A DNA stretch of 64,000 nucleotides, from assembly GCF_008831285.2 (NCBI RefSeq), contig NC_045146.1, forward strand, positions 6,708,972 to 6,772,971, written 5' to 3'. Every line of letters starts with the position of its first letter. The first letter of the stretch is position 1. Positions 11,461 to 24,740 of the stretch are shown here, piece by piece. Under the pieces are notes generated by a model. It saw nothing but the letters and a program-made list of their open reading frames with translations. It was not told the DNA's origin and ran no database searches. Origin of the DNA: Nymphaea colorata (lineage: Eukaryota; Streptophyta; Magnoliopsida; Nymphaeales; Nymphaeaceae). The translations under genes were made by a program, and so were the position numbers.

Positions 11461-12515
11461 ACACTGAAAAGTTGGATACTACGAAAAATACCACTGAGGT
11501 AGGTAGACTCCACTTGGGATGATGCGAAGTTTGGATCGACCTTGACACGACCCGAATAGGATGTGGTCATATGGAAAAATGCTTTCTGAGTCTATCTGGA
11601 CAAAAGAAAGTATTAGATGTTGACATGAATTGACCTAATAGAGACTCGAGAAACAAGTTTCGACATGGGTTTGGAGACACAGTAAAACATCACATCTCAT
11701 GCATCCAAACAAGTAATTAATGAAAAATTGATAATGTATTTGCTAGGACTCTTGCTTATATGCATTGTTTTGAAAATTGATCTTAGAACCTATGGAGAAT
11801 AAATGAGTGAATTTTTCTTTGTTTATCCAAAATTCAAGATATGCCTATATACCAAATCTATGATCGTCTTATGATCAATTGTGATTGTCTTATGATCATT
11901 TTTTTGAAAAATGGCTAAGTTACCTTAGTAGGCAAACTTGATTTTGAATTCTCTTTTGCCAAATCATGTGATTTGGTTTAAGATATTAGAAACTTGTGTT
12001 TTGGTTAGCTAAAGTTCATTCTTTCGATGAAACATAGTTTCCAAATTGGTAGAAAATGTATTGTTTTCTAAACATATTTTGGCTAAGATTATGAACACAT
12101 TGCTTGTGTTTTCTTTAAAGTGAAGTGAAGTTGATAATTTTTTTTTGCAATATGATTTGGTCACTTTTTGCAACTCAAATTTGGATCACTTAATTTCTTG
12201 AGAATGTGCATGTGGTGCTATTGACTTTGAGTGAGTGTGAACGTGTGAAATAGGAAGGAAAACTATATGAGATATACATTCTTCACTCTTTTATAATTTC
12301 TCAAAGTTCATTCATTTGGAACATTTATGCACAAGTATGGAAGATGCAGTTCATAAGGTTGAGTCATGAATGAAAATCTCAAAATAATTAAAGATTAGGC
12401 AAATGAAGATGAAATCCACCTTTGAAACATTGGGGAAACATGGATATCATCCATTTTCCTCAAAATTACCATTAATATCAGATTTTATTCTAATTTAAAT
12501 GGTTTAAAATTAAAA
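11461..12515 (-). other. Untranslated leader of Tat1
   Basis: About 1.05 kb lies between the PMD ORF and the 5' LTR. It is AT-rich with no coding motif. I looked for a tRNA primer site beside the LTR edge at 12,515 and saw no convincing match, so the site is decayed or my LTR edge is off by some bases. Confidence 0.5.
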
Positions 12516-15500
12516 TATCGGTGCTAAGACTGTTTGACTCTTAAAAAATGATGAAAATTTGGGTTGTCTACATATGAATTAAACACACACCTAAATCGGC
12601 AAAAAGCATGTGTCATATGCTCTCATTCATGTCGTGCAGTTCTAAGAATCTTTCTGTCTCTCCAAAATCAAACTAAATTCCAGATTCTTGTGCTAAAAGA
12701 ACAATCCATTTCTTGGACTATTTAAACACTTTTGATCTTGTTCTTTAGGGGATATAAAGATTAGGGTTTTAAATATGATCTTATATTGTTCTCGAAACTT
12801 AATCAATCACATGTAAGTCTAGAAATTGATGAATGAAACAACAATTCCTAAAAGGCTTTTAGGGGCCGATTAGGTAGGATTAGAACTTTTTTTATTGTTT
12901 TACAATACATCCACTTTGTATTTGAACATTAGTATTTCAAGCATTTAAACTTTAAAATTCTCAAACTAACTCTTGTAAAGTAAGTTCTAATTTCAGCAAC
13001 TTACGTAAACTTTATGTATGAGTTACTGAAATTAAGCAAACTTTAAGATGCAATGAAAGTGATTTCATAACAGCACCACTAAAATTGACAAAAAAAATTC
13101 CTTTTTCTTAAAATCAACTTAGAAACATGTTTTGACCAGATTTTAAAAGAGAAACATGACTCTTAACAAGAGGTCACATGTGCATATATATAATAATATA
13201 TATATGTACACGTTATCCCTTGAAATGAAAATTTCGACAAGGGAGCATATGACATATGAATCATGATGATTCATGGCTAGGTTTTTTACGTAGGGAGATT
13301 GAAAACTGGTTTTTAATCCCCTGTACCACCCTTGATCAATTGAAATAAAATAAACATAAATCATATTGACTTTGAATGGAAGGAAACAAAAGAACACTCA
13401 AACCAATTCATTCTTAATTTCACCATGCAAGGGTGGATCACATTCGCGAGAATGTGTCCATCCCTAATTGGTATTTATATTATATATATTGCAGCAAACT
13501 CCTCTCTCGCCGTGGGAATCACTCATGGTAGGGGGTTCAAAATGGAGTTAGGTTGGTTGATTTTGAAAGGGTCGTGGCTTCGGGGCCCTTTTAAAAACTT
13601 GATTCATAGGTTTAGTTTTGGAGAAACTGCTTCATGCATGCATCGTGCATTATATGTAAAGTTGATCTGTGGCTTTTTCCCTAGCTGGACATCATTTCCA
13701 GCGATGAAATAAATGAAAATAAATCCCTCCCCCGTGTGCTTAAATTAAAATAATAGCAAGAAGCTGAAATAGATGAAAAATGGATTAGAGTCACCTACCT
13801 TATGATTGGTCTTGATGCTTGATCTTCCTCCTTGCATGTTTTTTAAATCAAGCAATCCTTAGCAAGAACCCAAACTTGGATTCGAGCTTAGCAAAGCTAG
13901 AAGAAAGATGACTTATTTGCTGAGATTTGTAATGGGGAAGAGAGAGTTTCTCACCACAAAAATGCTAAGGGTTCACTTAAGCACCCTATCTTAGCAAAAT
14001 CGATAGAGAGAATTGAGAAAAAAGGAGAAGAGAATGAGAGAAAGGAAAGAGGGCTTGGATGAATTTTCGTCTTCTTCTCCTCGACTTCTCTTCTTCTATC
14101 CTTGGCTACCACGAGCAAATGAAGACCTCTTATCCAAAGTCCCAAAAAATCGTCCCCACCTTGGCTGCCAATGGGGGTTCATATAGGGGAAGAGGTGTTC
14201 AACCACCTCTTTAATTTGCCTTGGAAGTTTGCTCAAGGCTTAGGAAGTTGTAAAATAGATTAAATGGTTTTTTAATGGCTCTAATTCACCACACCTTGCT
14301 CATTTACACGAGCTAGGTGGGCTGGGCTAGTGTGGTCAACCTTGATTCAAACCTAGCTGCCCAATTTTGACCAAAATTTTGGAAGAAAATGTCCCTGCAC
14401 AGGGTTTTGCCTTATTTCATTTTATCTTTTTTTTCATTGTTTGAAATTATGCTTGTTAGATTAAAACCTAGTTACTAAGCTCTAAATGTTATTGAATTAT
14501 GACACTTCAATATAAATTTAAATAAATTTTAAAAATTCTATCAAATTTGGTTTGAAAAGGGCATTTTCATCCATAATTTGCTTGAAAATAGATGTCAGTT
14601 GAACCAAAATTTGGTTTTAAATATTTGATTTGTGCATTGGACAATTTCAAATGTATTTTTGCTTTTCATAGAAACTGAATTTGGGTTCTGTAATCTCAAT
14701 TTGATCATAGAAGGGCAAATTATTCAGATTGGGTCAAATTTGACCAATTGATCAAAGTCAAAACTCATTTGCGAGCTGATATTGATTTGATTGAGATAAT
14801 TTGATGAATCTGAGCTAAGAAAGCTCGTAATTGAGCTAAATTGTACTTTGATTGAGTTTAGTCAAAGTGGATTTGATCTGGTCAAGGTCTATTTCTGCCT
14901 ACTAATTGGGTGGTGGGATAGACCTACCCTTTTGGCTAAGATGAGCTCGTGTTGATTGATTTCAGCTGAATTTGGTGCCACATTTGGGTGCACTAGGGTC
15001 GAACCTACTTGAATTAAGTAGGTTTGGTCAGCCTAGTTTTTACTTCTTGGAGGTTGAACCCTCTTTTAAGAGGATCTAGTTAAGGAATAAAGAGAAGCGT
15101 AAATGTCTTTCTTTTCCTAGGTTTCTAGTTATGACCTCATTCTTTCTCCTTGAAAATGAGTTTGTAAAGTAATTGAGAGGAGATATTTTGAAAAGGAGAG
15201 GTCTGCATGAGCTAGGTGGGGCCCACACGTGGGTCCCATGTAGCGTTCTAGATTCAAAATTAAATCTAATTTTTGGATTTAAATCCAGATTTGGATTTTG
15301 CAATTGGATAGGGATTTCAAATGACATTTGGAATTGGATTTGAATTTTAAAATAATTTGGGTCGTAATCATGCTTTGGGATTCATGTCATGAATTAAATT
15401 CATGATTTGAACCCAGATTGTTCTTAGATTCGAAATTGGTTTTAAATTGCAATTTTTCAAATCTTTTGTGAAATTTTTTTGTAAAATTTTTTGACAATGC

Positions 15501-15536
15501 TTCAATCAACTAGGGTGGAAAATTTTGGGGTGTTAA
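12516..15536 (-). repeat. 5' LTR of Tat1, about 3.0 kb
   Basis: This is the complete LTR copy. It pairs with 2,390-5,220 and extends 206 bp further, to a GGGGTGTTAA end whose reverse complement, TTAACACCCC, resembles the TGTTACACCCC start of many plant Tat LTRs. Such LTRs hold the promoter in U3. The ORFs inside (13,143-13,397, 13,425-13,712, 13,951-14,145, 15,076-15,327) are not genes; several recur in shifted form in the other LTR. Confidence 0.8.
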
Positions 15537-17700
15537 GAAGGATGTCCCTAACCTAGTTGAATCCCATTGTGAAGTTACATGTTTGACTTGTTTTCTTTAA
15601 TTTTTTTATGGATCAGATTTCTGCACAATTTTGTCAGACTATAACTTTTTGGTTCATCCATGTTTTGTGATTCTATAAATTACTATTGATGCTCTTTAAA
15701 TAGATAATCTATAGACCATTTTTTTAAGAATAAATAAGTTAATTTGGTACCCTTTTCATCGTTCCAAATGTGATGATGAAGTTACTATGTTAATTCTGTT
15801 TTTGTGGTTTCTATGTCATTCGTGCCTTTTTTCCTAAGTTTGCAATATCATAACTTTTAACCTCTTCCATATTTTTTGAATATGGAAAGTCATCTTGATC
15901 CTTGTTATGCAAAGAGTCTATAGACTAATTTTTAGATCTGATTAGATTTGTTGTGGTTTTAGTTAGACCAAATGTGTGAGTTCAACATGTTTTTCAGATT
16001 CTATTTTATGCATTCTGAGATTCCATTATAGGTTTTTGATCCTACATCATTTCAGATCCAAAAATGTTTTTCAAATCTACAAATTGGAGTTGATTGTCTC
16101 ATGTATAGAGAGCCTTCCTAACTAGTTTCTGGACAGTCTAATGTGGTTAACCTAACTTTTGAACTTGTCAAATTCAGCCACTGAGTAAAGTTGTTTTGTT
16201 TTCGAGATGTGTTGGATTATATTCTTGTTATTTTGGACATTGTGTTTGATTTTTAACGCCATTGTGCAACCTTTAGTTTCAAACTTGCATTCAAATTCAC
16301 TAAGAAACTCGAGCTAGCACACAATGTGATCCATGACAACGCTCCTTACACGTGTATTCTTTATTTTGCCTGGCCCCTGCATGTATGTTCTGTATTATTT
16401 ATGTTTTAACATGATCTGTTATGCATTCATATAGTTTGTTTTCACCTTGCATTATGCATTTAATTTGAAAACCATGCATTTAGAATTAGTTCATGTGAGA
16501 ATCTGGCTGGGTTGATCAACTATATGCATATGATAATAGTTCTTAGTCCAAAATGACTTTTATGTGGATACAATTTTTGAAGGCATAGATTCTGAATTGC
16601 ATGTCTTCAAAATTAAACATGTTTTCAAACTTGTTTGTCTAAAACACTTGGTTCAAACGTGATTGAGATCTAAACCCTAGATTTGATTTACCTAAACCGT
16701 ATTAGGTTCACTCGATGCGTCAACTAAGCCTTGGTGTCAAGCCCGCTAGAATGAACTTAATCCTAACCCACATTGGAACTAGGCTAAAACCTTGATCCTT
16801 GTTAATTTGCCTAAGTCAATTCCTTTGAGTTAATGTAGGTTTAGCTATTTAAACCAGGAATGGATCTCGATCTCATGAATTGAATTTTAGACATTCCAAT
16901 TGGGATTTGACTTGATCATACCTTATATCCATATTAGTAAATTGAGTTTCCATATGGATCTCATGTTTGGAATTTGGACCTAAACTTTGATGAATTAGGA
17001 TCACAATTTCGGATCTTACACGAAAGTGGATTTCAATTTAGATTTTGGATACTATACCTAAAACTTTGGATCTCAGATCTTAGAATTTGGATCATGATTT
17101 CAGACCTTATAAGATTAGATCCTAGATGTTACAAGTTTGGATTTTGGACTTGAACTCAAATTTCAACCTTAGTTAACCCAAAAACCCTAATTCCAAACCC
17201 TTAGATTTAGATCTCTGACTTGGATCATCAAGAGTAAATTTGGTTTGTCATAAATTGGATCTTAAACTTAGATTTTGATCTCAATATTTTGGATTTGAGA
17301 TCATAGATTTCTTTACATCCACTTTCCAAAGGCCTTAGATACTAGATCTAAACTATGTCTAGACATAATTTAGATCATCATATTAGATCTAGGATTTGTT
17401 GCATGGATCAATGATGATACAGATCATGAACTGTGTCCTTGTGTTCCAAATGTACTTTCCTTTGGTTCCTGCATTCCAATTTTTGATCGCATACCAACAG
17501 CCATAGTTAAAATATAAGACATGTTTCTGCATTTAGGATATAGATGGCAATCATAACTTAAAATATAGAATTATTCAATTCCTTGATCTAATTATCCCTA
17601 GTTAAGGTGCCAGGAATGGTTAGATCGCATACCGACAGCTCGTGTTCTATCTCTTGTGATTTCCCACAAAAAGTACTAATGTGAGTACATTTTAAAGTTT
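15537..17700 (+). repeat. LTR remnant of a Tat2-like family, plus orientation
   Basis: Read forward, about 16,680-17,690 matches the reverse complement of 33,990-34,800. Shared blocks include TTAGATCTAGGA followed by GCATGGAT and CATCATGAAC-like words, and CCTTGATCNAATTANCCCT followed by GATTTCCCACAA-like sequence. The earlier part, 15,537-16,680, has the same style (many AGATC and TTGGAT words) but I aligned it less well. It abuts Tat1, and I do not find the missing 5' part on the far side of Tat1. Confidence 0.6.
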
Positions 17701-20100
17701 TTTCTCATACGAGCAGTTATATGTAAGATTGTGATTCTTGCATGTAAACAATAATGCATGTTAATTTGATAACGTTTATCCTCAATATAGTGTCAATATG
17801 TTAAAAGTATATAGGAAAATATAAATAACGTATCCACTTAGGCAAGTTGGGCCATTGAAAGGGAATCCTTGCATGCTCGTATTATATGGTAGAAATGTTT
17901 TCTTGTTAAGGGCTTTCATGAACGTATTATATGGACAAGTAAAATTTTGAAAATTGAACTTTGAACGGTTAGGAGAATGAAGTTTAATGATATGGTGTGA
18001 CTGATATAATTTCTTATGTTTATTCTCTATCTCCTCCCTTTCTCTCTCTTGCTCTCTCTCACTAGGCTTGACAAATACTACCAGTTGCTTAAGTTTGGAC
18101 TGGTGTGAGGTTCAGGTTGGGTTTCAAAAGTTCATTTGGTGCTTACTATATGTTTCTGTATATATTACCTTATTATGATTCTTATTTCTTAAAATGGTTA
18201 GATCCTTGCGTGCTTCATTTGAAATATTGGACTGTTCGTTCTCTCTCAAGTAATGGTCATGTTTTGGTCTTATACATATTTATGAAGTTGGTTCAGCCTA
18301 GACAAGAAACATGTTACACATTGTTTTGTCCAAGAAAATAGTAAGAACACGTGATGATTTTTCATTGGTAATTATTGTCTTATTAAATAGAATACAATGC
18401 CAAGATCGAACCTAAATGGCTTGGTACTTATGGTAGGAGCATGCAGTCGCACTTACCTTCTTTGGATATGTTTTTTTTCTTAAAGTCGGAAACAAATTTG
18501 CATATGGCTTAAAAGTCAGAATCCAATCGGATTCGGATATGACTTAAAACTCAGTTTCAGATATGGTATAGCCTTTTCTTCATCCGCATTTGCATCAATA
18601 TTTCAATATCCAAAAAATTGGATATGGTAAAAGATATATCTGATTCAAATCTGATCTATTGACATCTCTAGTTACAATTGAAAGAAATTAGTTTGGAATT
18701 TGCTCTTTCTAACAAGAAGCTCTATTGTTTGAGCATATTCTTCAAGTGGGCATTTACATAAACTCTTGATTACATGCTTTGCCCACATGATATCATGGTT
18801 TAAAAGGAAGAGATCACTACAACAGCCACAATAACAAATGAAAACTAATCTTTCAACTATTACTCCCTCTTTCTCTCTTCATGTCTTTGCTTGAGATATG
18901 TGTCATCCTATGTATCATCCTTTCTACTATCAATCTTTTTCTTTTAACTATTGTCAAACCATGGGCCCATAAATGAAGATTCCCAAGGAAATAATACCAT
19001 GAACAATAATATAACCTATTATTGTTAAGCTACAATACAAACAAAGTCAGTAGCAGAAGTGCAATCATACCAAATTTACCAAAGTATCAATTCAGTTACA
19101 TCTTCATTCAATTAATTCATTTTTTGCACCAAAAAGAGAAAAACGGACTATTTATAAGCTGATCTTCTACACAAGTATAAAGGAATATATTAGGGACCAT
19201 GTGATTGTCCAAAGATACGTTAAAGCATTCAAAATCTAAGTCACAAGGGTATGTGGTCATAGTATGATGGTACACTGAACCAAGTCCACCGTTATCTGTG
19301 GGTATGTTTAGATCGGTTCTAGGTTGGAATATATCCAAACCACAATATCTTAAAGTCTTAACCCTTTCTGCATGATGTCTCATTCCTCCTTCGATGTCTC
19401 TTAGAGTCCTTCAGGCTTCAGCAATCACAAAGGCACATGGCCGGCAGTGGGGAGTTTCACCAACCAATGGTGACTAGTGAGGGATGGTGGCAGATTTCAG
19501 CATTGCCAATGACATAAGATCTTTTTTCTCATTTGATTCTATTTTTTTAGGGTATTTTTGTATTGTTTCCACCTTTGTTGTTCAATACTTTTATTTATTG
19601 CTGTTTTTCACTTTTTTGTGTTTCTTCTATTATTGCTACTGATGTTTCTTCATGATTTTGGTTTTGAATAGCTTGTTTTTCTACTTTTGTTTTATTTATG
19701 CTTTCCATGTATTTGATGATTTTGGGTTCAATTTTTGTCCTGTCATTGATACTATATCTCTTAATCAGCTACTTCTGCCATATTTTTCATTTAATATTTT
19801 TGAGCTGCTAAAATCTGTTGTGTTGCCCTCTTGTTTAGGTTATGACTTATAGTTTGTAAGATATAAATGCTGTTCTATTTTGAACTTTTAACTTTTAAAG
19901 CTTTTCATTTTAAACAGATAAAAAATGCTGCTCTTGTTTAAGTATTGTTATGTTTCTACTGGCAATATTTCATAGTTAGATTGTGATTTATTTAGGTCAT
20001 AAATTTATAATTACATTAACACCTATGAACCACAAACTCTTTTGTTTAAACTTTAAACTTTTAAGGTCTTAAAATTACATGTTTTTATTTTATATTTACG
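17701..20100. other. Gene-poor region with degenerate repeats
   Basis: No complete gene is recognisable. A short CT tract lies at 18,030-18,060. At 18,500-18,670 the words GGATATG and ACTTAAAA recur and the block ends GACATCTCTAG, whose complement CTAGAGATGTC resembles a hAT terminus, but I find no matching left end. The minus ORF 19,117-19,383 (88 codons) is longer than average for this AT content and I do not recognise it. 19,500-20,100 is T-rich and may be intron or leader of the hAT gene that follows. Confidence 0.45.
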
Positions 20101-20239
20101 TTACTTGTTTGTTCAATTATCTTTGTTATAGCAAGGCAAGTGAAGGGAAGCAAACATCTTCTACTCCTACAAGTTCACATTGTGCATCAGTAACTGCAGC
20201 TATATTTAGTTTATCACAATCATAAATGACCAGCAATGC

Positions 20240-22270
20240 TAGGCTTATGTGCAAAAGAAAGGAAGAGCGCTTGGACATGGTGGGAATGTGATCTTTATGT
20301 CCTTTTTGTGGAAGGGAGTTCAATGAGACATATACAAGAGTTCAAGCAGATCAAATGCAAATTAAAGGCTAGGGTATTCAAATAGGTAAACAGATTACAA
20401 ATGATATTATAAATGAGTTGAAGAATGAGCGAAACATTATGAGAAGAGGAAAAGTTCTTCCTCATCCGATTTTATTAACAGTATTTCAATACTTTGTTGT
20501 CATAATGTGAATGAAAGTAGAGAGAAAAGAAAGGTGAGTACAACTCAAAAGTTAAATTAAGTAATTTGTTTGCAGAAGAGGCAAGAAATAGATAGAAAAT
20601 TGAGAATGTTCTTCTTTTTAGTTGCATACCATTTAGTGAAGCTAGAAAGCCATATTGGAAGGACCTAATTACATCTTTGGCAAATAGCAACTTGTTAGGA
20701 TATGTTCCACCAAACAATGAAAAGATGAAAGCTATCATCCTCCAACAAAATAAGAAACATGTAGATAAATCATTGCAATATCAAAAGTTTTCATGAGAGT
20801 GACATGGAGTTTCAATTGTATCTGATGGCTGGAAAAAATATTCAAATATGCTTAATTATTAACTTTATTGCAGCTGCAACTAATAGACTAATCTTTCTAA
20901 AGGCAATATATGCATACATTGCATTTAAAAATACTGAGTATTTGAAAGGATTATTTGTAGAGTTTATTAAAGAAGTTGGAAAATATAATGTTGTCTAGAC
21001 AATTACATCTAATACACTTGTATGTAGAACTGCTAGTATTGCGTGGAACATGATTATCCTCATAATTTTTAGAAACCTTGTGTAGTTCGTAGTTCAAATT
21101 TGAAACTAAAAAGTATATGCAATCTGCCAAGCAAAGAACAAGATCTTCATGCTTATAAATTGTGTTCATGGATTGAAGACTTGGAAAGGAATGCTAAAAA
21201 CATTAGAAATTTACCGGAAATCATTGACATGCATTTTCTGTTTATGATAGGCATGTTGATCTAAAGTTATTAAGACTTACAGAGACATCTTATGCTTCTA
21301 TCATCATTCTGATGAAAAAAATAAGGAAGGTTAAAGACACATTAATCATATTTTGATAGATGATTATTGAAACCTCTATCATGCTAATGAAGCAGCAAGA
21401 CTCAAGTCTTCAAGGATTGATTGTTGATGACATCTGATGAGATAAAATATCTTATTCTCTTGCATTAACAAAACCTATTTGGTAAATGTTGAAGGCTCTT
21501 GATTGTGATAAGCCTATTTTCATTGTGTTGATGAGATGTGGGGGAATGTCATTGAAAAAATACAAAAAGTCACTTTTAAGCATGAGAAGGACTTCACCCT
21601 TGAAGACTTAGATGAGATGGGATATACTCATTGAACTCCAAGTATTATGGTAGAAGGTGGCTCTTTGAAGGTGTTGGAAGAACCCCACCACATATAGATC
21701 CAAAATTATCAAGGCATAGGTTGGCATGTCTCAATACAATTTTTAGATATTCCAATCAAAATGAACAAGCTCACAATGAGTTTGCAAGCTTTTTTTACAT
21801 GAGATGAGGATATGTCTGAAATTGTAGATAGAGACATCTACCTACCTATTTCTTGGTGGGTCAAACATGGACATGCTTATGCCACTCTTTAGTACCTTGG
21901 ATTGAGGTTGTTAGTTCAATCTGCTACATCTTCATGCTCTGAAAGGAATTGGAGCACCTATAAACCCACAACCTCAAGAGAAATAAACTTTCAAGCAAGT
22001 GCATAAGATTTAGTTTATGTGCATTCCAACCTTTAGTTACTTTCATGAAACAAAAGTGAATACAGGCACATCAACTTTTTTTGACGTGTAGGTTTTTCTT
22101 ATTTATATACTTTTATATACTTGACTAACTACTTGGTAATAATTATACTTTGTTGACTTGAATTATAGTGAAGGAAGAAGCAAAAATTGGGAGGTGAATG
22201 GTGAGGAATTTGACTTCGAATGAGAAGATGATCTTGACGTTTTTAATTTAGGGTTAAATAAACCATCCAT
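20240..22270 (+). pseudogene. hAT-superfamily transposase, decayed
   Basis: Pieces appear in the family's order but in different frames. Near 20,292 a BED-type zinc finger reads CPFCGREFNETYTRV. Near 20,627 comes IPFSEARKPYWKDLITSLAN and then GYVPPNNEKM, the start of the DUF659 region, followed by VSIVSDGWKK near 20,811 and EYLKGLFVEFIKEVGKYNVV to 20,997. Near 21,930 the C-terminal dimerisation motif reads SSCSERNWSTY, followed by DLVYVHSNL. The last part (22,200-22,330) is acidic. These enzymes bind terminal repeats and cut and paste their element. Many stops and frameshifts make it inactive. I could not identify the element ends. Confidence 0.75.
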
Positions 22271-22474
22271 ACAACAATAGGAGGTAGAGGGGGATGAGGA
22301 GGAGGGTGCGGAGGTGGACATAGAAGAGGATAATCATCATGATTTTGGCCTATGTATGTTCTATGAGATTATATGTAGGAAGTAGGATCCATGAAACATT
22401 GTCTTATTGATGTATTGTGTATGAATTTTGTTTTGATTTTCTGTTTTTGTGGAATTACACAGACACACACAAAG

Positions 22475-22478
<4 letters not shown>

Positions 22479-22545
<67 letters not shown>
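22479..22545. repeat. Compound GT/AT microsatellite
   Basis: About 14 GT units pass directly into about 20 AT units. Four overlapping ORFs on both strands cross it and consist of repeated Cys-Val or Tyr-Ile; they are artefacts of the repeat. The following 90 bases contain repeated ACCC and CCTGAACC words. Confidence 0.9.
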
Positions 22546-22548
<3 letters not shown>

Positions 22549-22649
22549 GTGTACCCAATACCCAGGTTTTCTTAGTTGCTGCACTTGTACCCGCTTTACT
22601 GTCCCTGCACCTGAACCTGAACCCAAACCCATACCTGTGCAAATTAGTT

Positions 22650-24120
22650 CACAATTTACACAATGTTGCACCACCTTATTGAACTTGTGATACTAGAATC
22701 CGAAAAATAGTAAATAGGAGCAGTATAATCAATTTTCTAGACCCTTTTCTATCTGCTAACATCATCCCCTTGATTTTTCAAAAATTTGCTCAATTGCAAA
22801 AATGTCAGATTGATTTTTGTTCTGAATTTGTAGAGCGAGTGATTATGATACTCATAGATAGTTCAGCTAGATGGCTGTTCCAAGTGAAGATGATAAATCT
22901 TTTTTCTAGTAAAAGAAACACTATGCTGCCAATGGCACCATAAGCTGATGTCATACAGTGCTTCTTATTCTATTTTTTCTTTGGCAAGACAGTTTCTTTA
23001 TGGTAAATTTGGAAACAAGAAAAGATAAACAGAAAAGAGAGCAAAAAGTTAGCATCTGCAAAATTTAGATACAGAAGGTATATAAAGGTAAAAACCATAA
23101 GAACTTGTCCACACTGAAATGCTTGTTGGGATTCATCTGGCTTTTGGCTTCTATAAAAATATTGAAGGTTTCCAAAGATGCAACACCATTCGTGACTACT
23201 ACAAAAAACTAACTTCTGAGGTTTCTTGCCTAACACACACACACACATGTATTTCAACATTTTAAAAATATATACATAATGCAAAATTATACATAATAGA
23301 CAATAGATGCATGGCTTGATATTTTAACGTATGCTGCATATATGAAATCACTATTAAATGATCGGATCTATTGCACCCATTTCATATTTGAAAAATAATC
23401 AACCACCAAAGCAAGCAGTGTGCATAGAGCCTTATTATCATTCAAACTGAATTACCAAGATTTGCATGCTTTACCAAGAAGATTGTGTACTTTTGCAATT
23501 TTAACCACATGGATGCAATTTATATAGTTAAATGAATAAAAATGAGGATTTATGCAGCTTGATTAAGATTGGTGTAAGTTTTTATAGCAATTGAACATGA
23601 ACAGCATAAACTTTTCATAAATATTTTAGCTTTAAAAATAAAATGCTTCAAGAATGGTCCAATACGATGAAGGTGTCAATGCTGTTAGATTTGCAAATGA
23701 ACATACAGGCTTGAGATAATCTTCAGTAGGCACACTTGCCTAATCACATTCTGGATCACATATGCATTGTGATCAAATAATCCAATGTTATTTGTTAGCA
23801 AAAAAAAGAAACTGAATTGTGCTTTGTCTAGCAGTATCTAGAGCTTCAATCAAACTTCATTTTTTTTCCTCAATTTGAAAAAAAAAAAGAAACATAAACT
23901 GAGACTGAGTTGATGGAGGTGCGCTCGTGGCTTTGCAAAATTTTTCCTCAATCTTTTCCACGCATAAGTAGTTGCACAGCTCCAAGCTGGTGCAGGTTTA
24001 TAAGCTAATAATCATTCAAGTGTATACTGTAAATAAGTACACTAATACTGCATGTTGAGCATGATGGCCATCATGAACCTACAATAAAATCAGATGAAAC
24101 TAATTATAGTTCAAAATTTC
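22650..24120. other. Intergenic, nothing recognised
   Basis: AT-rich sequence with a short CA tract at 23,235-23,248 and a polyA tract near 23,878. No coding motif, terminal repeat or RNA gene is visible. Confidence 0.5.
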
Positions 24121-24740
24121 TAAAAAATGACAATAATAGATACCCTAGAAAATAGGGAATTAAGTGCCTTGAGAAAGAACAAATATGTTGGGGAAATCAC
24201 CAGTCCAGAGTGGCTGGATGTATCGAGGCTGGCAGTGAAGATCCTTGCAGGCAAGAAAACACCATTGCTTCCAAGCTTGTGGCCTAGGATAAAATGGCCT
24301 TCTAGTCGGTAGTGGAGGCATCCCCGTTTGCCCTCATCTCAGCAATAAATGAAAGAATCAGGTCATGGAAAGGAATTCAAGCTAATGAGGCCTCACTCCC
24401 CGATGTTCCTCATTCATCAACAAGAGGCTCGGAGGTCTGGCAGGCCACACAATGAGGGAATCATTTGTTGGTGAGGACAGTTGCATCGTCAAACACAACA
24501 AGTTGCTATTGGAACAGCACTTGCCATCGCCAATGGCACTATAGGGAACAACCCTCACCCTAGGGGATACATCAGGTTGCCCTTGCCCTTTGTAGCGTTG
24601 GGAAAAGCCATTCTCTAGGGTGTCAACTGTTGCCAATAATGTTATTAGCAACCCTCCCAACTTATTGGCAAGGGTGGAAGTTGTTGGCAATATGGTCTAT
24701 AGTGGTGGAAAAATTATCTTTAGTAGTGGTTTTGTCACCG
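24121..24740. other. Possible DNA-transposon remnant
   Basis: The segment is less AT-rich than its neighbours. A 61-codon plus ORF (24,127-24,312) has no known motif. From about 24,600 to 24,740 the words GTTGCCAATAATG, TTGTTGGCAATATGG and TAGTGGTGG recur in the style of subterminal repeats of a cut-and-paste element. Termini and a target duplication were not found, so the superfamily is unclear. Confidence 0.25.

Larger units (their letters stand above)
2390..15536 (-). mobile_element. Tat/Ogre-lineage Ty3-gypsy retrotransposon (Tat1), internally deleted
   Basis: On the minus strand the order is 5' LTR (12,516-15,536), PMD-containing ORF1, gag, protease, RT, RNase H, then a truncated 3' LTR (2,390-5,220). 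Lineage is assigned from motifs typical of Tat/Ogre proteins: an AWTYEDMP-type motif before RT, a PSFNLLLGGPWMQA-type protease end, an extra RNase H of the Tat type and an ORF1 upstream of gag. Every ORF carries stops or frameshifts. The integrase region and polypurine tract are missing. The two LTRs differ at about one base in ten over the first 70 aligned bases, so the copy is old. I see no certain target duplication. Exact ends are uncertain by about 10 bp. Confidence 0.85.

Noticed and set aside
18063-18669. A possible hAT element from TAGGCTTGACAAA to GACATCTCTAG
   Set aside because: The ends resemble hAT termini loosely, but no 8 bp duplication flanks them.
19117-19383. 88-codon minus ORF starting MRHHAERVKTLRYC, considered as a receptor ectodomain fragment
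   Set aside because: Cys spacing does not fit a known ectodomain and no adjoining exon was found.
22361-22690. ORFs of 77-101 codons on both strands
   Set aside because: They cross the GT/AT microsatellite and consist largely of Cys-Val or Tyr-Ile repeats.
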